Shown: piece after piece, positions 7,180-9,846 of the stretch
How positions within the stretch are numbered: the first letter of the stretch is position 1
Layout of the letters: the number at the start of each line of letters is the position of its first letter
NCBI GenBank assembly: GCA_900768535.1
Contig: CAAGDE010000072.1
Span: forward strand, 1 to 9,846
Length of the DNA stretch: 9,846 bases
Source: Clostridia bacterium
GTDB taxonomy: Bacteria; Bacillota; Clostridia; Oscillospirales; CAG-272
Direction: 5' to 3'
Program-made: the position numbers and the translations under genes
The notes under the pieces: model-generated
Database searches by the model: none
What the model saw: the letters and a program-made list of their open reading frames with translations, nothing else
Told to the model about the DNA's origin: nothing

Positions 7180-9203
7180 AATTTCTCATTCCGTTAGGGC
7201 TTCTCGGCTTGCTTGGAATTGTCGTTTTGATTCTCATTTACATTATCAAGCCGAATTTCCAGCAAAAGCTGATCTCCAGTACCTTTATCTGGAGACTGAG
7301 CCTGAAATTTAAAAAGAAGAAAATTCCGCTCAGCAGACTCCGCAACATTCTGCTGATTGCGTGCCAGGTGCTGATTATTACCGCCATTGCGGCGATTCTC
7401 GCAAAAACGATCCATGTCCTCAAGGAGAAGATTACGCAGCCGGAGGTGGTGCTCGTCATCGATTCCTCCGCCAGTATGCGCGCCGGAACCGAAGCGTCCA
7501 CGCGCTATGAGCGTGCGGTTGAGGCGGCGGTCAGGCAGGCGGGGGAGACCTTTGATCGGGACGGAATTGTTTCTGTGATTCTTGCAGGAAACGATAACCG
7601 GTTTCTGGTGGAGAGAGCCTATGCGGACAGCCGGGACAGCGTCGTCGGAGATTTGAGAGCCCTGCTGGACGGGGAAACCGAGTGCACCTACTCTTCTTCG
7701 GATCTTTCCTCTGCCGTTGCGCTCTCCGACCGGATTCTCAGCATCAATCCGTCGGCAAAAACGTATGTTTACACCGACAAAAATTATGCGCAGAAAAACA
7801 ACGTGGAGCTGGTCAACGTTGCCGATCGGTCCGAATGGAATGCAGCCATTCTCAGCGCAACCGCTGATTTTGAAGATAACTATTACACCTTCCGGATTGA
7901 AGTTGTCTGCTATGGGCGGGATCTTGACCTTGGTGTCAATCTGGAGGTTTTCGGTGTGAATGCCGCAAGCAGCGATGATACCACTGCGGGAAATCTTTCC
8001 TTGGAGGAGAGTGTTCCCTGCGCTTCCGATCAGGCGTATACCCTGATTTTCAAGTACTTCCCGGATGAAAACTATACGGACGCGGTGGAAGCGTATGAAA
8101 AGACCCTGCCTGAGAATGCGGTGTTCCATCTGCTCGGCTCCGGAGAGGGAATCACCTCCTACCAGTCCGTACATATCAGTCTTTCGGTGAATGGAGACGC
8201 CGTGGAGGACTCGGTTTCTTTGGACAACAGCTTCGATATTTATGACGGATTGAAGGAACGGATCCGGATTCAGTATTGCAGCTCCGGACAGGATCCGCTG
8301 TCCGGTGAGAAGCTGGGACCGAACGTGTTCTTCCAGGAGGTTCTTGCGGCTCTGAAGAAGAACTACGAGGCAAAGTGGGATTTTGACATTACCGAAGTCA
8401 AGCGCGGTCAGGCGCCTGCCTTGGAAGGGTACGATTTCTACATCTTTGAGCATTCGATGCCGGAGAAGCTGCCCGCAGACGGCGTTATCCTGTTGGTGGA
8501 CCCATTGGGCACACCGAGCGGTGCCGGCTTCCGGGTGGAAAACCTCGTTGATATGAGCAAGAAGAGCGTCTATCTTGCGCAGGAGGAAACGCATCCGATC
8601 CTGAACAATATCGAGGCGACCAACATCACCGTCAGCCGGTATCTGAAGGTTTCGTATGATCCGGAGTACAGTATGCTGCTCTCCTATGCGGGAGATCCGT
8701 TGCTCCTTGTCAGAAACGATGAGGATGCGCAGGTTGCCGTGATGTGCTTCTCTCTGCATTATTCCAACCTCCCGCTTCTGAAGGACTTCCCCCTGATGAT
8801 GCGCAACCTGTTTGAATATTTCTTCCCGTCCACCGTTGACGGCAATTCCTTCGAGACGGAGCAGACCGTTTCCGTCAACTGTCGCGGAGACGAACTGACG
8901 GTTAAGGGCTATGATACCGATCTTACCCTGACCCAGTTCCCGGCACAGCTGAAGCTGAGTCTGCCCGGATCCTACCGGCTGTCGCAAACGACACGTGCCG
9001 GAAAAGCGGTTTCCACGACCGTTTACGTCCGGGTTCCGAGAGCGGAGAGTGATATCTTCGCGGAGGAGGGAGTGATTACCGGTCCGTACTACGAGGTGGA
9101 TGAGAGCGATTATTATCAGGATCTGTTGCTGTATCTTGCCGGTGCCTTGGTTTTCCTGCTCCTGCTTGAGTGGTATCTGCAGCACAAGGAAAGTAGCATT
9201 TAA
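7176..9203 (+). CDS. BatA-like membrane VWA protein (long form)
   Basis: A 675-residue membrane protein. The N-terminus is the two-helix BatA/aerotolerance type (helices ~3-24 and 58-80 with a basic loop KFKKKK between), followed by a VWA domain with MIDAS D-S-S-A-S (D96, S98, S100) to about residue 230. A beta-rich middle follows. Residues ~380-552 resemble the glutamine-amidotransferase-like region of long BatA proteins (GYDFYIFE, LPADGVILLVDP, CFSLHYSNLPLLKDFPLMMRNLFEYF), but I see no catalytic Cys-His-Glu set, so it is probably non-enzymatic. A beta domain and one C-terminal helix (~650-667) end the protein. The bulk between helices 2 and 3 should be extracytoplasmic. The start is GTG at 7176, overlapping the DUF58 stop (GTGA), with AAGAGG 9 bases upstream. 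Homologs are known only loosely as aerotolerance or stress proteins; the substrate here is unknown. Confidence 0.88.
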   Translation: MKFLIPLGLLGLLGIVVLILIYIIKPNFQQKLISSTFIWRLSLKFKKKKIPLSRLRNILLIACQVLIITAIAAILAKTIHVLKEKITQPEVVLVIDSSASMRAGTEASTRYERAVEAAVRQAGETFDRDGIVSVILAGNDNRFLVERAYADSRDSVVGDLRALLDGETECTYSSSDLSSAVALSDRILSINPSAKTYVYTDKNYAQKNNVELVNVADRSEWNAAILSATADFEDNYYTFRIEVVCYGRDLDLGVNLEVFGVNAASSDDTTAGNLSLEESVPCASDQAYTLIFKYFPDENYTDAVEAYEKTLPENAVFHLLGSGEGITSYQSVHISLSVNGDAVEDSVSLDNSFDIYDGLKERIRIQYCSSGQDPLSGEKLGPNVFFQEVLAALKKNYEAKWDFDITEVKRGQAPALEGYDFYIFEHSMPEKLPADGVILLVDPLGTPSGAGFRVENLVDMSKKSVYLAQEETHPILNNIEATNITVSRYLKVSYDPEYSMLLSYAGDPLLLVRNDEDAQVAVMCFSLHYSNLPLLKDFPLMMRNLFEYFFPSTVDGNSFETEQTVSVNCRGDELTVKGYDTDLTLTQFPAQLKLSLPGSYRLSQTTRAGKAVSTTVYVRVPRAESDIFAEEGVITGPYYEVDESDYYQDLLLYLAGALVFLLLLEWYLQHKESSI

Positions 9204-9208
9204 GGAGG
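9202..9208 (+). promoter_or_regulatory. Ribosome binding site overlapping the preceding stop codon
   Basis: AAGGAGG begins inside the TAA stop (9201-9203) of the BatA-like gene and ends 7 bases before the ATG at 9216. It decides that start and makes reinitiation after the upstream gene likely. Confidence 0.88.
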
Positions 9209-9215
9209 CACGCAA

Positions 9216-9846
9216 ATGGTTCATTTCAGAATTCACTTTTCGTATCCTCTGCTGTTGCTGGTTTTCCTGTTCGGCGCAGTCATGACGGCTTTGCTGTATT
9301 TCCGGCTTTCCAAAAAGTACCGGAAAAACAGGAATCGGATCACGTCGATTGTTTTGCATCTGATTGTGCTGGCATTGGCGGCGCTGACTCTTGCCGGTAC
9401 GATGTTCACCTACGAAATTCCCAACAAAGAAAACCAGATTATCCTGCTTGTGGACGTTTCGGATACGACAGAGCAGTCCGCAAGAGAGCGCGAGCGCTTC
9501 ATGGAAACGATTTTGAACATGGGGCAGTATGACGGCTACAGCATCGGTGTTGTGACCTTCGGTTACGATCAGGTTTATGCGGTGAAGCTGACCGACAAGG
9601 TCGGTGAAATCATGGAGCGCTATCAAGCCGCGGAAAAACCGGACACCAGTGCAACCGACATTGCGGCGGCGCTTACCTACACATCCACGCTCTTTCAGAA
9701 TCCGGAAAGCGCAAAGATGGTGCTTGTCGCCGATGGAAAAGAAACCGACGAGGAAGCCTCGGCGGTTATCCGGACGGTGGCGGCAAAGGGCATCCGCGTG
9801 GATGTTGCCAATATTTCCACCGCCTATGACGGGGACGATATGCAGC
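9216..9846 (+). CDS. Second membrane VWA-domain protein, 3' partial
   Basis: The frame is open to the right edge; 210 complete codons are visible. Two N-terminal membrane helices (~8-29 and 43-63) with a strongly basic loop (KKYRKNRNR) between them mirror the BatA layout. A VWA domain begins at residue 75 (IILLVDVSDT). Its MIDAS reads D-V-S-D-T (D80, S82, T84), where the last Ser of the usual DxSxS is Thr. The later MIDAS Thr may be T147 (SATDIAAAL), and the VLVADG strand (D173) is present. Related proteins next to BatA genes are often long (VWA plus a GATase-like domain), so several hundred residues may be missing. It is co-transcribed with the genes upstream and probably works beside the BatA-like protein in the membrane. 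The final base is an incomplete codon. Confidence 0.87.
   Translation, partial: MVHFRIHFSYPLLLLVFLFGAVMTALLYFRLSKKYRKNRNRITSIVLHLIVLALAALTLAGTMFTYEIPNKENQIILLVDVSDTTEQSARERERFMETILNMGQYDGYSIGVVTFGYDQVYAVKLTDKVGEIMERYQAAEKPDTSATDIAAALTYTSTLFQNPESAKMVLVADGKETDEEASAVIRTVAAKGIRVDVANISTAYDGDDMQ

Noticed and set aside
7194..9626. An 810-codon open frame on the minus strand across the two VWA genes
   Set aside because: It crosses a gene boundary on the other strand, shows no domain, and arises from codon bias of the + strand genes, which have clear families and ribosome sites.
1..9846. CRISPR array, tRNA, rRNA, insertion sequence or attachment site
   Set aside because: None seen: no short identical spaced repeats, no cloverleaf or rRNA-like stretch, no transposase or integrase, and no terminal inverted repeats. 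The only repeats are diverged LRR-coding ones.

Overview
The window comes from a bacterium with moderately high GC and Gram-positive style signals: strong AAGGAGG ribosome sites, an A/T-rich extended -10 promoter, and a BspA-type leucine-rich repeat protein. I infer a Bacillota/Clostridia gut commensal, perhaps near the Oscillospiraceae. No rRNA or other phylogenetic marker is present to confirm this. All genes lie on the + strand.

Positions 1-3782 hold the 3' part of a very large surface-type LRR_5 (BspA-like) gene. Its frame is open to the left edge, so the true start, and any signal peptide or N-terminal anchor, lies outside the window. The visible part has about 47 repeat units, two longer island modules and a clear higher-order repeat of about 103 residues. 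It ends in a short C-terminal cap without an LPXTG signal or membrane anchor. The 285-base gap at 3783-4067 holds nested stem-loops that probably end this transcript. These are followed by a strong promoter with two upstream direct repeats and a near-perfect ribosome site.

Positions 4068-9846 form one operon of the MoxR/Bat type. Gene 1 is a three-TM membrane protein with an extracellular InlB/listeria-like beta repeat and an acidic low-complexity tail. After a stem-loop comes gene 2, a MoxR-family AAA+ ATPase. Gene 3 is a DUF58 protein with an intact von Willebrand A (VWA) metal site. Gene 4 is a BatA-like membrane VWA protein. Gene 5 is a second membrane VWA protein, cut by the right edge. 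Genes 2-3 and 3-4 overlap by 4 bases (ATGA, GTGA), and gene 5 has its own ribosome site overlapping the stop of gene 4, so translation is tightly coupled.

By family knowledge, MoxR ATPases act as chaperone-like remodelers of VWA partners, often on metal loading or on assembly of envelope proteins. Here the cytosolic MoxR and DUF58 pair probably works on the two membrane VWA proteins. The first membrane protein is the least understood member and the best candidate for something new. The LRR gene is a neighbour but is separated by a terminator-like region and a promoter, so no functional link is shown.
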